From Neisseria weaveri (GTDB taxonomy: Bacteria > Pseudomonadota > Gammaproteobacteria > Burkholderiales > Neisseriaceae), in contig NZ_LR134533.1 in assembly GCF_900638685.1 (NCBI RefSeq), positions 434,001 to 498,000 of the forward strand: a stretch of DNA of 64,000 bases. The letters are read 5' to 3'. How positions within the stretch are numbered: the first letter of the stretch is position 1; each line of letters starts with the position of its first letter. Positions 47,724 to 56,196 of this stretch are shown one piece after another. Position numbers and translations under genes: made by a program. The notes below the pieces were generated by a model. That model was not told the DNA's origin. It did not search any database and saw only the letters and a program-made list of their open reading frames with translations.

Positions 47724-48497
47724 CTACCAGTTGCAGATGACCAGCTCGCCGCTGGTCTTTTGCGTTTTATCACGGCAGATTGAATAGGCAAGCTCGAGGC
47801 GGTGGATGCGGAAGTTTTTAAACAGCTCGAGAATATCCGGGTGGTCGTTGATGGACAGCATGACCTTGCCTTTACACTCCCCCATCATCTTGGCCAGTAG
47901 TTCGTACTGTGCCCAATCAAAGGCGCGGTCGTAGCCGGCAAGCTGCCAATAAGGCGGGTCGGCGTAGAAGAAGGTGTGTTCGCGGTCATAGCGTTTGAAG
48001 CACTTTTCCCACGGTTCGTTCTCTATATATACACCGCTCAGGCGTTGCTGCGCTGCTTTCAGACGGCCTGCTATGTCGGCGGCTTTAAAGCCTGCACCTG
48101 TAGTGGCCGTGCCGAAATGTTGGTCGATGGTTTTGCCGCCGAAGGCGGTGTGTTGCAGGTAGAAGAAACGTGCCGCCCGCTGGATGTCGGTCATGCACTC
48201 AGGCGGGGTGGATTGCAGACGGGCGAACACTTCGCGGCTGGTCAATGTCCATTCAAACTGGCGCACGAACTCGTCGAAGTGGTGCTGTACAACTCTATAT
48301 AAGTTGATGAGTTGGCCGTTGAGGTCGTTAAGCACTTCACACTTGGCGGGCTGAGGCCGCAGAAAAAACAGAGCAGCACCGCCTGCGAACAACTCCACGT
48401 AGCATTGGTGCTCGGGAAACATAGGGAGCAGGTGTTTGGCCAAGCGGCGTTTGCCGCCCATCCACGGAACTAACGGCGCGGGTTTGTTGGTGGGCAT
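47724..48497 (-). CDS. D12-class DNA adenine N6-methyltransferase
   Basis: A 257-residue Dam-like methylase. LVPWMGGKRRLAKHLLPMFP near the N terminus is motif X/I, VELFAGGAALFFLRP binds AdoMet, and FFYADPPYWQLAGYD near residue 175 is the catalytic DPPY. It occupies the position of mom in phage Mu, and its start overlaps the com stop region by 28 bases, so translation may depend on Com. Methylation of prophage DNA would protect it against restriction. An uptake sequence lies inside the gene. Target sequence unknown. Confidence 0.9.
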   Translation of the reverse strand: MPTNKPAPLVPWMGGKRRLAKHLLPMFPEHQCYVELFAGGAALFFLRPQPAKCEVLNDLNGQLINLYRVVQHHFDEFVRQFEWTLTSREVFARLQSTPPECMTDIQRAARFFYLQHTAFGGKTIDQHFGTATTGAGFKAADIAGRLKAAQQRLSGVYIENEPWEKCFKRYDREHTFFYADPPYWQLAGYDRAFDWAQYELLAKMMGECKGKVMLSINDHPDILELFKNFRIHRLELAYSICRDKTQKTSGELVICNW

Positions 48498-48655
48498 ATA
48501 CTTTCCTTTGGGATTGGATGCTCACCGGCATTCTGAGTTGTTAAAGAGCTTATGTTGTTGAGCGTATGGCAACGCGGACACTTGATTTCAAAGCGGCCGA
48601 TGCCGATTGCCAACAGCTTGTTACAATTTTTGCAACGATGTTTCATTTTTTGCAT
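48470..48655 (-). CDS. com: Com-like zinc-finger translational activator
   Basis: A 61-residue protein whose first half, HRCKNCNKLLAIGIGRFEIKCPRC, has two CxxC pairs and closely resembles Mu Com. In Mu, Com binds the mom mRNA and opens the ribosome site. The gene overlaps the methylase as com overlaps mom. AGGATGA precedes the first ATG; a second ATG three codons on is possible. The C-terminal tail is not conserved. Confidence 0.88.
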   Translation of the reverse strand: MQKMKHRCKNCNKLLAIGIGRFEIKCPRCHTLNNISSLTTQNAGEHPIPKESICPPTNPRR

Positions 48656-48823
48656 TCATCCTATGCGTTAGTGATAAAATGCCGCTGCCTCGCGAGGTGG
48701 CGGCTTCGAAGCTAACGCAGGGGGCATCTGCTTGGCTGGCGTGTCGGTGTTGCCGCACCGGCACGTCGCCGTCTTTTAATATTTCTTCATATTTGGGCCG
48801 TCTGGGATTTCAGACGACTTCTT

Positions 48824-49249
48824 TTATTTGCGTATCAAAAACAACGCGGCCAGCATATTGGGGCTGATGCGCCAAGCCTCGCTGATACCCAAAGAGGCGG
48901 CAACGGCCTCGCTGCAAAACCAACGATTTTGACGTTGGCGGAATGGGCGGAACACCACACCCAAACTGCCCGGCAAGTCGTAGCGGAAGCCTGTGCGTTG
49001 CTCGAACCAATCTTTGACCAGTGTTTCAGACGGCCACCCGGAGCCGATGTCGATAAAATCCCAATGATCAGGGTTGAATTTGATTTTTTTGAACCGCACG
49101 CCACCGTCAAGCCAGCTGGCCGAGGCACACATGCCGTCTGAAAACACCACTTCGCAGTGGCTGTACGGGCCGCTGTCGGCGAAACGCACCAAGCGGCTAA
49201 TCCAGCCGCGCCATCCGGGCAAAGTACCTTTATATAACGCTATTTTCAT
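48824..49249 (-). CDS. Phage NlpC/P60-like cysteine hydrolase (candidate)
   Basis: A 141-residue protein. SGPYSHCEVVF near residue 26 with its conserved His and RWFCSEAVAASLGI near 109 with Cys resemble permuted papain-like (YiiX/NlpC-P60) enzymes, in which His and Cys act together. Proteins of this sort are common in Mu-like prophages of Neisseria and Haemophilus; a cell-wall or entry role is possible but unproven. A T-run hairpin containing the ribosome site abuts the ATG. Confidence 0.65.
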   Translation of the reverse strand: MKIALYKGTLPGWRGWISRLVRFADSGPYSHCEVVFSDGMCASASWLDGGVRFKKIKFNPDHWDFIDIGSGWPSETLVKDWFEQRTGFRYDLPGSLGVVFRPFRQRQNRWFCSEAVAASLGISEAWRISPNMLAALFLIRK

Positions 49250-49279
49250 AAAAAAATCCCCACATAAAGATGCAGGGAT
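49250..49279 (-). terminator. Hairpin plus T7 abutting an ATG, copy A
   Basis: On the minus strand ATCCCTGCAT pairs with ATGTGGGGAT (two wobbles, CTTT loop), followed by TTTTTTT and the ATG of the hydrolase gene. GGGGA in the stem is also that gene's Shine-Dalgarno. Confidence 0.65.
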
Positions 49280-49306
49280 ATTAAGGCGGGAGTCTACTGC
49301 GGGCTA

Positions 49307-49321
49307 TTAAACGGGTTTAAA
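49307..49321. repeat. Palindromic 15-mer, copy A
   Basis: TTAAACGGGTTTAAA overlaps the stop codon of the tail fibre assembly gene and recurs exactly at 53855-53869. Confidence 0.85.
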
Positions 49322-50087
49322 GATTATCTACATCAGATGATGCCTGTACGGGATGGGTGGGCAAATGATAAACAGGGCTGATGGCCTCAACCTTGTCGAC
49401 ATCTTGAGCCTGCTCCAGCCGGTCGGCATAAGCTTGACGCTGCCCGGCCACCGTCGCCGACAAGGCGGCAAACTGCTTGGCTTTTTGCAGCGCCTTTGCA
49501 CGGAGGCCTTCTAAATCACACCCACGGTCGGCGGCAATTTGTGCCAATAGCGGTGTAGGGGCAGACGGGTTTTGTTCCCATGCCAACGCCTCGGCCGCCT
49601 GCATTGACCATGTTTGGCGTTCAAATTCCGGTACTTCGTAAGCTTTAGATACTTGCCAAACAAACTCTTGAGCTTTGCCATTGATTTCATCTAATTTGAC
49701 AGCTTTGACTTGATTCAGCTGCTCAACCTTAGATTCCTCGCTAATCATCCATTTTTTGCCGTCCCATGTGTGCCACAAGCTCGGGCGCTCTTCAAATGTG
49801 AGGCCGTCTGAAAGCTCGCCCACAGCATCTACAATCACGGCTTGGCCGTCTGCAGTACGGTAGGCTATTTGTCCGCGATGGTCGGGTATGTACTCCCACG
49901 CCTCGCCCGTCCAACGCGCGGCGTGGCCGTCTCGGGTTTCGGGCGGGGCGGTGTCGATGCAGCCGCCGGGGATAATGTAGCTGCCGTCGCGGGCGTTGAT
50001 GTCTAAATCGGCCTCGGTTTGTCCGAGATACAGGCCGTCTGAATCTAATTGGCAGACGGGTTTTGTCCATTGGATGTTTTGGGTCAT
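49317..50087 (-). CDS. Tail fibre assembly protein
   Basis: A 256-residue protein downstream of the fibre gene. TRDGHAARWTGEAWEYIPDHRG, then PSLWHTWDGKKWMI near residue 105, are typical of Caudovirales fibre-assembly (Tfa/DUF4376) proteins. The C-terminal half is helical with a coiled segment. It is thought to chaperone fibre trimerisation. Two uptake sequences lie within the gene. Confidence 0.8.
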   Translation of the reverse strand: MTQNIQWTKPVCQLDSDGLYLGQTEADLDINARDGSYIIPGGCIDTAPPETRDGHAARWTGEAWEYIPDHRGQIAYRTADGQAVIVDAVGELSDGLTFEERPSLWHTWDGKKWMISEESKVEQLNQVKAVKLDEINGKAQEFVWQVSKAYEVPEFERQTWSMQAAEALAWEQNPSAPTPLLAQIAADRGCDLEGLRAKALQKAKQFAALSATVAGQRQAYADRLEQAQDVDKVEAISPVYHLPTHPVQASSDVDNL

Positions 50088-50146
50088 TGCTGCTTCCTTG
50101 TTTGATGCGGCGGGCAGGGATGCCCGCCCTACGGTTTATGCCGGCC

Positions 50147-51706
50147 TTAAATCTTGATGCAGGCCAGTAATGCGATATTGCGGGGGCGGGCAACGCCGCT
50201 AAAGTGGCCGTTGCTGTCGGGGTTGGCCGCTTGCAATCCTGATTGCCTGCCGCCCGACCAAACCAAGCGCGCATTGGAGTAATCCGACATATCAACGGTA
50301 TCCATACCCAATGATCCTGCCGTTTGGGCGTAATTACTCTTGATGCCCGCGATGGCTACGCCTATTGTTGCCGCGCCATCTTGGCTGTCGGCGCCGACAA
50401 CCGTACCGATCTGACGGCTGCCCAACGCACGGCCACTATCAATCCCGCGCCCGTCGTCCAAGCCGCGGACAAACTCGCCGCGCAAGTCGGGCAGATTAAA
50501 GGTAGTGCGCCCGTCGCCTGCGCCGTAGGTTGTGCCGATGGCGGCAAACAGGGCGGCATAGGTAGTGCGGGATACGGCTGCGCCGTTGGCTTTGAGCCAG
50601 CCCGGCGGCGGGTTGGCTCCGGCAAAGTAAGCCACCATGCCCGACGGCGTGGCGTTGGCAATTTTGTCGTTAACCGCGCCTGTTGCAGCATTGATTTTGG
50701 TTGTCACCCAATCTTGATATGCAACCATGTGGTTATTGTTGCCCAACTCGGGGAAATGTATATACCGAACTTGCCCGCTTTCTTGTTCATATTTGATGTT
50801 GAACTTTAAGGTTGCGCCGTCGGCAAGGTTGGATTGTGGATTAGCTTCGAGAAACCAATGCCCGCCACTCTGCACGGGCATACGCATCTTGCTCCAATGT
50901 TCGGCGCGGCCTGCCGTCAAAAGTCCGGCGAAAGTTTTAACACCGTTGACGGTTTGATTGCCTGTAAGCATCACGCCGTTTTCTTCGGTCAGGATTTCTT
51001 TATATCCTCGGTAGTTACCTGTCCCGTCCCAAGCGGTTGTGTAGATGCCCCAGCTCGTCCCGTAGGCAAACCCGATACCGCGCGAGTGTGCACCATGGGC
51101 ATAGCCGGGATGACCGATATGTATCTCCATGCTGGGTAGAATATTACCGTTCAAGCTACCCCCGTTTGTACGGACAAATCCGCTTTTACCGGGATTAAAC
51201 TCGCCCAATGTACGCATAAAGTCTTGTGTGGTATTTGGTATTTTTTCTTCGGCTAATTTTTTTCCCATTGCGGCCGACAATGCACTATCGGCATCGTCCG
51301 TAGTCAGGTTATTAATCAACTTAGCCACACCCGCCACGGTCGGCGATGCGGCGGCAAGCTGATGGGTATGGGTGTCGCTACCTGCCCAGTTGGTCGTGTT
51401 GCCGCTGCATGTGCCCGGCGTGCCGAGTGCAAATTGGACATTGCCGCCCAACGTGCCGCCACCCGTTAAACCGGCTCCGGCGGTTAGGTTTGTGGTTTTG
51501 CGGGCAAACATATTCTCGCCGTCGGTTTTGTTTTTGCCGATGCTGGCTACGGCTTTGGCAATTTCGGTTTTCAGCCATAGCGTGCGGTTGGCCAACTGAC
51601 GGGTAGGCTTATTGTCGATACCGTTTGGGCCGCCCTGTACCGGGTCTGAGGTTTCCCACTGGTAGATTCCAGCTTCCCAAGTAGCGGTTTCGTTTAGGTT
51701 TGCCAT
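50147..51706 (-). CDS. Tail fibre protein with collar domain
   Basis: A 519-residue fibre. The N-terminal part (NETATWEAGIYQWETSDPVQGGPNGIDNKPTRQLANRT) attaches to the baseplate. The middle has Gly/Ala/Thr-rich repeats. The phage tail-collar domain lies near residues 350-420 (PPPGWLKANGAAVSRTTYAALFAAIGTTYGAGDGRTTFNLPDLRG). The C-terminal tip determines host binding. It abuts gpI by one base (ATGA-type overlap). Confidence 0.88.
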   Translation of the reverse strand: MANLNETATWEAGIYQWETSDPVQGGPNGIDNKPTRQLANRTLWLKTEIAKAVASIGKNKTDGENMFARKTTNLTAGAGLTGGGTLGGNVQFALGTPGTCSGNTTNWAGSDTHTHQLAAASPTVAGVAKLINNLTTDDADSALSAAMGKKLAEEKIPNTTQDFMRTLGEFNPGKSGFVRTNGGSLNGNILPSMEIHIGHPGYAHGAHSRGIGFAYGTSWGIYTTAWDGTGNYRGYKEILTEENGVMLTGNQTVNGVKTFAGLLTAGRAEHWSKMRMPVQSGGHWFLEANPQSNLADGATLKFNIKYEQESGQVRYIHFPELGNNNHMVAYQDWVTTKINAATGAVNDKIANATPSGMVAYFAGANPPPGWLKANGAAVSRTTYAALFAAIGTTYGAGDGRTTFNLPDLRGEFVRGLDDGRGIDSGRALGSRQIGTVVGADSQDGAATIGVAIAGIKSNYAQTAGSLGMDTVDMSDYSNARLVWSGGRQSGLQAANPDSNGHFSGVARPRNIALLACIKI

Positions 51707-52284
51707 TATGCGGTTCCTCGATTAAATCTGCCGTCGCGTAAAGCGCGGCCGTTGTGTCTCAATGCGCTGGCTTGGTAATCCAACGCAGCCAATATGCAGC
51801 GGGCGGGCGCAAATGCTCTTAGGGTATGGCGCAGTAGTGCTGCCTGATCATTGGTAATGACGTTATTCATGATGATGCGGTAGTGCGCCCAACGGTCGCT
51901 GTGGCCGTGGCTGTAAGTGCCGTCGCGGGTAATCTCGCCGTTGTGGTGTTTGTTACCCATGCCTTCGATAATCTGCACTTCGCCGAACCCGAGCCGCCGC
52001 ACGATTTCGCGGACTGCCCACGGCGTGCCTTTGTAGCGGTGCAGCTCGTAGGCACCTTTAATCAGGCGGCGGCGCATTTGGTCGCTTTCGGCCAGCCAAT
52101 AGCCGTCCGCGCCTAATATGCTGCGGCTCTCGGCGAGCAGCTCGAGATGTTCGGGAGCAACCAGCTCGACCAAACGCGGCATAAGTTTCACGGTATCGAT
52201 ACCGTTGAAGCGCAAACCCAAATCGGCCAGCATTTTGTAATGCTGATCCCTCTCAATGATGTCGGCGTAGGTTAATTTAGCCAT
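51706..52284 (-). CDS. Tail protein I (P2 gpI-like)
   Basis: A 192-residue baseplate wedge protein. LAESDQMRRRLIKGAYELHRYKGTPWAVREIVRRLGF near residue 65 is the gpI hallmark. It overlaps gpJ by eight bases, as in P2-like tails. Confidence 0.9.
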   Translation of the reverse strand: MAKLTYADIIERDQHYKMLADLGLRFNGIDTVKLMPRLVELVAPEHLELLAESRSILGADGYWLAESDQMRRRLIKGAYELHRYKGTPWAVREIVRRLGFGEVQIIEGMGNKHHNGEITRDGTYSHGHSDRWAHYRIIMNNVITNDQAALLRHTLRAFAPARCILAALDYQASALRHNGRALRDGRFNRGTA

Positions 52285-53419
52285 CGGCGTACTCCGCGGC
52301 AGCGGTAATGCTTACCGATGTACAGCGTGACCACTGATTGGCCTTAACCACGCGCAGCGGCAGATTCTTCAGCACTACGTTGTAAACACCGGGCACTTTC
52401 AAGGCCGTCTGAATATCCAAAGGCACAATGTCCAGCCCGAGTTTTTCGCGGCGGGCGGACTCGTAGGCCGACCATGCCGCTTTGGCGGCCGCTACCGCTT
52501 CATCCGCGTGCACACCGTTAAACAGCACCAGTTCGGCATCCAGCGCATAATCCACGGCCGTGGGAGCGGCAACCGTAACGGTGTCGCACAACGGGCGTAC
52601 ACGCTCGTCCGACAAGGCGCGGGTCACTTCGTTAATCAGTTCGGACGACGGCTGGCCGCCGGTAGTCAGTACGGTTACCTCGACTTGGCCTCCAATCGGC
52701 TCTCCGGCAGGGGTGCGCTTATGGTCGACATGCACATCGCAAATCGTCGGATTCACACGGCGGGCGAAGTATTCATACGCGCCCACCGGCCCGGCTACCG
52801 AAAAGCTCTCCGGCGCCAGCAAAATACGCACGCGGTAGGCATCGTCCGATTCCACGTCCGCCCCGCCCGCAGGCACGGTGGTGTTGGCGGCTTTAACCTC
52901 AATGCCTGCCACCGGCTGATTGGCCAAGCGGCTAATCTGCCCAGCAGACCAGCCGTTGCCGACCGCTCCGTTCTGCGTGCAGACGGCCTGCAAATCAAGC
53001 GTGCTACGGTTGGCCGATAAAGTGCCTGATTCGGTGGTTTCAAATGACACATCATCTACCGAGACGAGCGTACCGACGGGGATAAAGACCGTCTGAATGC
53101 CGCTTAGGGCGGCAGTAAAACGGATGGTGCAGCGCGCGGCCGATGCCTGCAGGCGCGGCGTGTTGACATCATCGCCGCACAAATCCAGCATCAATCCCGT
53201 AGCAAAACGGGGATGCTGCTGGCGGTAGGCTTCGTTTACGGCCTTACGCACCAGCATTTCGCGGTAGGCATAGGTGTTAATCAGCAGCCGCTCGATATGG
53301 GCGGGCTGCAACACTTTGCCGCTGCGTGATTCGTAGTCGGCAATGGTTTCGGCCAACACTTTGGCCAAATCGTCATCAACCGCTTTAACGTCTTCGCGCC
53401 TGAGTTTGCTCAAATCCAT
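52277..53419 (-). CDS. Baseplate protein J (P2 gpJ-like)
   Basis: A 380-residue baseplate J family protein. An early block has NTYAYREMLVRKAVNEAYRQ. AGGADVESDDAYRVRILLAPES near residue 184 is the conserved core, and TVLTTGGQPSSELINEV near 250 follows. It joins the wedge to the sheath initiator. It overlaps gpW by ten bases. Confidence 0.92.
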   Translation of the reverse strand: MDLSKLRREDVKAVDDDLAKVLAETIADYESRSGKVLQPAHIERLLINTYAYREMLVRKAVNEAYRQQHPRFATGLMLDLCGDDVNTPRLQASAARCTIRFTAALSGIQTVFIPVGTLVSVDDVSFETTESGTLSANRSTLDLQAVCTQNGAVGNGWSAGQISRLANQPVAGIEVKAANTTVPAGGADVESDDAYRVRILLAPESFSVAGPVGAYEYFARRVNPTICDVHVDHKRTPAGEPIGGQVEVTVLTTGGQPSSELINEVTRALSDERVRPLCDTVTVAAPTAVDYALDAELVLFNGVHADEAVAAAKAAWSAYESARREKLGLDIVPLDIQTALKVPGVYNVVLKNLPLRVVKANQWSRCTSVSITAAAEYADG

Positions 53420-53787
53420 GATGCCCGCTCCAAGTTGACCGATGTGGCGTAAATCTCGCCCGATACGTCATCCGTTACCCGCCAAAATACCGTCATCGTC
53501 AGATGCGGGGCATGGCCGCCGAAGTCGATTTTTTCAACCACCGCGCGTTTTTCCCACGTGTTGATAGCGAGCATGACTTCGCGCACGGCGTTGGGGATAA
53601 ACACGTCTTCAGGGGTATCTAGATAATCAAAATGATTGCTGCCGAAATCAGGGCGGGTAACATCCGACCCTTTGCGGGTCGCCAAAATGTTGTGGATACA
53701 CAGGTCGATATCGTCCGCACCCTGCGCCAAGCCGTTGCCCTCGCGGGCAAGCTGCCAATGCTTGGATATCGGTGTGGCGTATTGCAT
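53410..53787 (-). CDS. Baseplate protein W (gp25/lysozyme-like family)
   Basis: A 125-residue GPW/gp25 protein. DDIDLCIHNILATRKGSDVTRPDFGSN near residue 23 carries the conserved RP(D/E)FG motif, and VREVMLAINTWEKR follows. It forms part of the wedge. Its ribosome site lies inside a strong hairpin with a T run that ends one base before the ATG. Confidence 0.92.
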   Translation of the reverse strand: MQYATPISKHWQLAREGNGLAQGADDIDLCIHNILATRKGSDVTRPDFGSNHFDYLDTPEDVFIPNAVREVMLAINTWEKRAVVEKIDFGGHAPHLTMTVFWRVTDDVSGEIYATSVNLERASWI

Positions 53788-53788
53788 G

Positions 53789-53830
53789 AAAAAATCCCTG
53801 TATCGCTTGATAAATAGATACAGGGATTTT
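53789..53830 (-). terminator. Hairpin plus T6 abutting gpW, copy B
   Basis: AAAATCCCTGTATC and GATACAGGGATTTT form a perfect 14-bp stem with a 12-base loop, with TTTTTT on the minus strand one base before the gpW ATG. AGGGA in the 3' arm is the likely Shine-Dalgarno. It marks the downstream end of the moron pair. Confidence 0.75.
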
Positions 53831-53854
53831 GGCTGAAGGCCGTCTGAAACGCTT

Positions 53855-53869
53855 TTAAACGGGTTTAAA
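53855..53869. repeat. Palindromic 15-mer, copy B
   Basis: An exact second copy of TTAAACGGGTTTAAA, just beyond the stop of the 98-residue moron gene and next to an uptake sequence. Confidence 0.85.
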
Positions 53870-53877
53870 AATAACCA

Positions 53878-54174
53878 TTAACTGAATTTCTTTTGTAATG
53901 CTTGTAGTGCTGAATTTAAACAATCTTCCGCAGAAAGTGTGGAAGTATCCCCGAGTTCAGGAACGGTATGTAAATCCAGTACATATTGTGCTTCATCTGC
54001 GAGTATGTCTTGGGTAAAAGATGGTTTTACTTTGTATGTTTCCAATCTGAACAAACGTGCGTAAAACTTTCCGTTACCGTTTTTCAAAATTTCAAGCTTA
54101 AAATTCAATTCATCATCTAGCAGAGCAATCGGATTTAAAACAATCGTTTTCACTACTTCTGAATATTGCAGCAT
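53878..54174 (-). CDS. Unknown 98-residue protein, moron candidate
   Basis: I do not recognise this family. It is a soluble 98-residue protein without signal or membrane segment, with mixed alpha/beta character (VVKTIVLNPIALLDDELNFKLEIL, then KFYARLFRLETYKVKPSF). Its DNA is clearly poorer in GC than the flanking tail genes. It lies 15 bases after a secreted-protein gene, between V and W, which are adjacent in P2-like tails. It may interact with that exported partner or with the host; this is unproven. Confidence 0.65.
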   Translation of the reverse strand: MLQYSEVVKTIVLNPIALLDDELNFKLEILKNGNGKFYARLFRLETYKVKPSFTQDILADEAQYVLDLHTVPELGDTSTLSAEDCLNSALQALQKKFS

Positions 54175-54189
54175 TCTTAATCTCCCAAT

Positions 54190-54450
54190 TTAAGCAGGTT
54201 TACATTGACAATGTCTGGCATAAGTTCCAGCCGGTGCTTTTTGTGTCGCATCTTTTTTTGCAGCCGCACAAGCAGCATCCGCTGTTTTACCTGTTCCCGT
54301 GCCGGTAACACGAGCAGGCGGATTGGGGGCTTTTTTCGGATCAATAACCTGAATATTGCATTGGGCTGTGTAAGTCAACGTTTTGGCAAAAACAGGTGCT
54401 GTCAGAAATAAACCCAATAAAACCAAAAACGCGCCTTTTACTTTTTTCAT
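54190..54450 (-). CDS. Small exported Cys-containing protein, moron candidate
   Basis: An 86-residue protein with a clean signal peptide (about 1-22, cleavage after VFA). The mature domain of about 64 residues has four cysteines (TAQCNIQVI, ADAACAAAKKD, RHCQCKPA), consistent with two disulfides in the periplasm, and a Pro/Gly/Thr-rich turn. AAGGAG precedes the ATG. No family recognised. Position inside the tail operon with lower GC suggests lysogenic expression, for example superinfection exclusion or envelope modification; this is a guess. Confidence 0.7.
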   Translation of the reverse strand: MKKVKGAFLVLLGLFLTAPVFAKTLTYTAQCNIQVIDPKKAPNPPARVTGTGTGKTADAACAAAKKDATQKAPAGTYARHCQCKPA

Positions 54451-54520
54451 ACCAATTCTCCTTCTTGTTTATTACAGAGTTAATTTGGACATTGCTGGAA
54501 TAAAAAAAATTCCCCATTTA

Positions 54521-55123
54521 TTAATTAGGAGTACCGGTCGCACCACCTGAGTCGCCGGTATGGGTGTGGCCGGTCAGGCTGATGCCGTTAGCTGTCACGT
54601 CGCTATCCGAACTGATTACGCCGGTTGCCTGAACGGCACCGTCAATTACGGCGGCTGCGCCTGCACCACCCGAGCCGGACATACCACCCTGATAGGTCAG
54701 CAACCCCATTACGGTGGTATTGCCGGTAATAATGGTATCGGGGGCGGCGATGGTTACCGTACCTTGCGTCTGAACGTCGATATTGCCCGTTTTACGGTCA
54801 TGCTTGATCACCGTGCCGTTTTTAAAACGGCGCATCCACACATCTTTACTGGCCGCGGGCGGTTTGTCGGCCGTATTGTAAGTCGCACCCAGCACCACGC
54901 CGTTTTCGCCACGGGCATCGAGCAGGCAGACTACTTGCTCTCCCTCATCCGGCAGGCTGTAAAACCGATTGCCGCCCGCCGCGGGCGTAATCATCGGCAG
55001 CCAGTCGGTTTCCATATTCTCTAACGAGGGCAGCCGCACACGCAGATTGTGGGCGGCTTCGTCAACGGCCGAGACGATGCCGAATTGCAGCGTGGCAGTA
55101 AAATCATGATTGGGCAGCATCAT
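54521..55123 (-). CDS. Baseplate assembly/spike protein V
   Basis: A 200-residue gpV-like spike. An OB-fold start (FGIVSAVDEAAHNLRVRLPS...WLPMITPAAGG) is followed by the KHDRKTGNIDVQTQGTVTIAAPDT beta-helix region. The end SLTGHTHTGDSGGATGTPN has the HxH metal-binding apex of membrane-piercing spikes. It overlaps gpD by 20 bases. Confidence 0.9.
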   Translation of the reverse strand: MMLPNHDFTATLQFGIVSAVDEAAHNLRVRLPSLENMETDWLPMITPAAGGNRFYSLPDEGEQVVCLLDARGENGVVLGATYNTADKPPAASKDVWMRRFKNGTVIKHDRKTGNIDVQTQGTVTIAAPDTIITGNTTVMGLLTYQGGMSGSGGAGAAAVIDGAVQATGVISSDSDVTANGISLTGHTHTGDSGGATGTPN

Positions 55124-56195
55124 CGGTTTCTTTCTCTTCCGGGATATATTCCAGCATTTTGATGTCGAGGTCGGTGGTGTAGCCGCTGCGGCGGTCGTAT
55201 CGGTGCCGTGCCTGCTTAACCAGATAACGGCCGCTGAATTTGCCGTGGTTTTCCAGCAATATCACTTGCCCGGCCACTAACTTTGCATGGCCGAACACGG
55301 TCACGTTCCCTGCGCATTGCTCGTCTTGGGCGGCAGCCAATGCGGCATCTGCCCGGGCGTTAACCTGAGCTTGGCTTTCGCCTTTATTGGCAATGATTTT
55401 GAGGGTATCGCCGGATGTGGTGTGTTTGGCCTTTTTGCGGCGCGGTTTGGCCTTGCGTGTCGTGGTGCGGTTGGTTTTGGTTTTGGGGTCATACCCCGAT
55501 ACCACCGCTTTATCAGGCACGCCCTTAATCAGGTCGCGCAGGCGGATATCAATAATGTCTGCCGGATTCAAAGCCGCCACCGGCTCACGTTCGGCCAGTT
55601 TCTTGTTACTCATAAATACCAGCGTATCGCCGACGATCTTAAAGGTGTGGCCGTACTGTTTGGCCAAGCGCGTCAGAAACTCGATATCACGCTCTTGATA
55701 TTGGGTAACGCGCTCGATATCAATGGCTTCCACATCGCCGGTTACCTTCAATTTCAGACGGCCTGCCACGATGCGCACGATTTTGGCCAGCGTGGTTTTT
55801 TCATACGGCTTGGCCTGCAAAGTGCGGTTAGCCTTGGTAATGCCGGTGGCCAACGCTTTCAGCGATACCGTACTCGGCGGGTGGTTGTATTCGATTTCGG
55901 CGATTTGAAAGCTCCCCAAAGCCACCAAGCCGGTGAATTGGTCGCCCAAGCTCAGCGACAGGCTGTCTCCCTGCTCGGGATACCAAGCACGCAGCCAGCG
56001 GCCGTCGGTATCTTCAAACGTTACTTCCAGCTCGTCCGATTGCTCGCCCAAGTAATCGGTATAGGTAATCGACAACAGGTAAGGCTCGATATCGCCGGTG
56101 ATGTCTTTTTGCTCGTATTTGAGCGTGAAATCCGGCTTGGTAACGGGGTGGGTACGGCTGCTGCCGTCTTTTTGAAAAAGCGTTGCAAAATACAT
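55104..56195 (-). CDS. Tail hub / late control protein D (P2 gpD-like)
   Basis: A 363-residue central hub protein. EPYLLSITYTDYLGEQSDELEVTFEDTDGRW near residue 37 and TLAKIVRIVAGRL with YQERDIEFLTRLAKQYGHTFKIVGD near 150 are the gpD/gp27 hallmarks. The last third includes a Lys/Thr/Arg-rich stretch and GKFSGRYLVKQARHRYD. I start at the ATG before YFATLF, one base after the gpX stop; the longer frame is a read-through of gpX DNA. An uptake sequence lies inside. Confidence 0.9.
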   Translation of the reverse strand: MYFATLFQKDGSSRTHPVTKPDFTLKYEQKDITGDIEPYLLSITYTDYLGEQSDELEVTFEDTDGRWLRAWYPEQGDSLSLSLGDQFTGLVALGSFQIAEIEYNHPPSTVSLKALATGITKANRTLQAKPYEKTTLAKIVRIVAGRLKLKVTGDVEAIDIERVTQYQERDIEFLTRLAKQYGHTFKIVGDTLVFMSNKKLAEREPVAALNPADIIDIRLRDLIKGVPDKAVVSGYDPKTKTNRTTTRKAKPRRKKAKHTTSGDTLKIIANKGESQAQVNARADAALAAAQDEQCAGNVTVFGHAKLVAGQVILLENHGKFSGRYLVKQARHRYDRRSGYTTDLDIKMLEYIPEEKETDDAAQS

Positions 56196-56196
56196 G

